NCBI GenBank assembly: GCA_026417675.1
Contig: JAOACV010000004.1
Span: forward strand, 1 to 7,133
Direction: 5' to 3'
DNA: 7,133 bases
From: Verrucomicrobiia bacterium
GTDB taxonomy: Bacteria; Verrucomicrobiota; Verrucomicrobiia; CAIQCK01
Within the stretch, counting starts at the first letter, position 1. Each line of letters opens with the position of its first letter. This document shows positions 6,398 through 7,133 of the stretch, in pieces. The notes below the pieces were generated by a model. The model did not search any database and was not told the DNA's origin. It saw only the letters and a program-made list of their open reading frames with translations. The position numbers were made by a program, and so were the translations under genes.

Positions 6398-7133
6398 CTA
6401 CTGCTTGCGCGTAGCACGCGCATGTTGGGTGCGCGCTATGATCCATGCCATTGGGTTGGCAGGTCCCCTACCCTTCCCCAAGGCCAGCCCGGCCCCTATC
6501 GCGGCGCGGACAAACTCTTTTGCCGTTGCCACGGCTGACGCCACGTCGTCCCCCCGCGCCAAGCATGCGGCAACGGCGGACGCGAAGACGCAGCCGGTGC
6601 CGTGCGTGTTCCCGCCGGCGAGGCGCGGCGCGCGGAACTCCGTCAGCCGCCTGCCGTCGAAGAGCACATCCACCGCATCGCCCTCCAAGTGGCCTCCCTT
6701 CACTACGACGTTTTGCGCCCCCAAGCTGCAAATGGCCCGCGCCGCATCGCGCGCCTGGGCCAAATCACGCACCTCCCGGCCCAGCAAAACGCCGGCTTCG
6801 GCCAGGTTCGGCGTCACGACCGTGGCGAGTGGCAACAGCAGTCGTTTCAGTTGCTCGATGCCATCGCGCGTCAGTAGCGCCGTTCCCGTCGTGGAAACCA
6901 TCACCGGATCAACCACCACCGAGCGTAGTTGATGCTGGCGGATTCGGCCGGCCACCACCTCAATAATCGGAGCGGAAACCAGCATCCCGGTCTTGACCGC
7001 ATCGCATCCGATGTCCTCGACGCATACATCAACCTGCTTCGCGACGAACTCCGCCGGCGTCTCCCAAATGCCGCTCACCCGCGCCGTGTTCTGCGCCGTC
7101 AGCGCGGTAATGGCGGTCATCCCGAACGCGCCC
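6398..7133 (-). CDS. thiD: Hydroxymethylpyrimidine/phosphomethylpyrimidine kinase, 5' end beyond window
   Basis: ThiD phosphorylates 4-amino-5-hydroxymethyl-2-methylpyrimidine (HMP) and then HMP phosphate, supplying the pyrimidine diphosphate that ThiE joins to the thiazole in thiamine synthesis; it is cytoplasmic and of the ribokinase fold. 244 residues are visible. TAITALTAQNT and DIGCDAVKTGML near the edge, DPVM (6899-6910), TPNLAE (6797-6814), VVVKGGH and HGTGC (6590-6604, with the anion-hole loop and conserved Cys) are all family signatures. The ATG at 7118-7120 is not the start: upstream codons read G-A-F-G, matching the family's interior. About 30 N-terminal residues, including the Gly-rich substrate loop, lie outside the window, as would any thiamine riboswitch. 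The gene converges on the small membrane-protein gene, with a hairpin at its stop. Confidence 0.96.
   Translation of the reverse strand, partial: GAFGMTAITALTAQNTARVSGIWETPAEFVAKQVDVCVEDIGCDAVKTGMLVSAPIIEVVAGRIRQHQLRSVVVDPVMVSTTGTALLTRDGIEQLKRLLLPLATVVTPNLAEAGVLLGREVRDLAQARDAARAICSLGAQNVVVKGGHLEGDAVDVLFDGRRLTEFRAPRLAGGNTHGTGCVFASAVAACLARGDDVASAVATAKEFVRAAIGAGLALGKGRGPANPMAWIIARTQHARATRKQ

Noticed and set aside
6351..6966. Plus-strand open frames opposite thiD
   Set aside because: They are low-complexity Arg/Pro/Ala translations, while the minus strand holds continuous ThiD motifs.
7118..7120. ATG at 7118-7120 as the thiD start
   Set aside because: It falls inside the conserved G-M-T-A-I-T-A-L block; the phosphate and pyrimidine-binding N-terminus must lie past the right edge.

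Overview
This is a GC-rich bacterial window with five confident protein genes and one weaker small one. Four confident genes run rightward: a GH51 alpha-L-arabinofuranosidase cut by the left edge, a secreted heparinase II/III-family polysaccharide lyase, a divergent sigma-70-family factor and purN. A probable small two-helix membrane protein follows on the same strand. thiD lies on the minus strand and is cut by the right edge. Tandem polysaccharide-degrading enzymes, weak or absent ribosome binding sites before most genes, and a sigma factor next to purine and thiamine genes suggest a polysaccharide-degrading member of the PVC group, perhaps Verrucomicrobiota. There is no rRNA or other phylogenetic marker, so this is inference only.

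Left part (1-4007): an arabinofuranosidase and an uronic-acid-type lyase lie in tandem. They are separated by only 68 bases, or overlap by four bases (GTGA) if an upstream GTG start is used. They look like one carbohydrate-degradation unit, plausibly acting on a polymer carrying both arabinofuranosyl branches and uronic acid residues.

Middle (4008-5997): a regulatory-looking spacer carries a perfect 9-bp inverted repeat next to a GATAAT box and a strong GGAGG ribosome binding site. It leads into a sigma factor with the layout of a primary sigma (region 1.2, a non-conserved insert, regions 2, 3.0 and 4). Most side chains that contact the -10, extended -10 and -35 elements in E. coli RpoD are replaced, and region 3.1 appears to be missing or reduced. 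Its stop overlaps the purN start (ATGA), so the two are probably translated in a coupled way. This sigma factor is the most unusual item in the window.

Right part (5998-7133): a short spacer, a probable 62-residue two-helix membrane protein, and a convergent junction with an 8-bp hairpin directly beyond the thiD stop codon. ThiD makes the pyrimidine half of thiamine. No tRNA, rRNA, insertion sequence, CRISPR array or origin was seen, and no gene-free stretch exceeds 300 bases.
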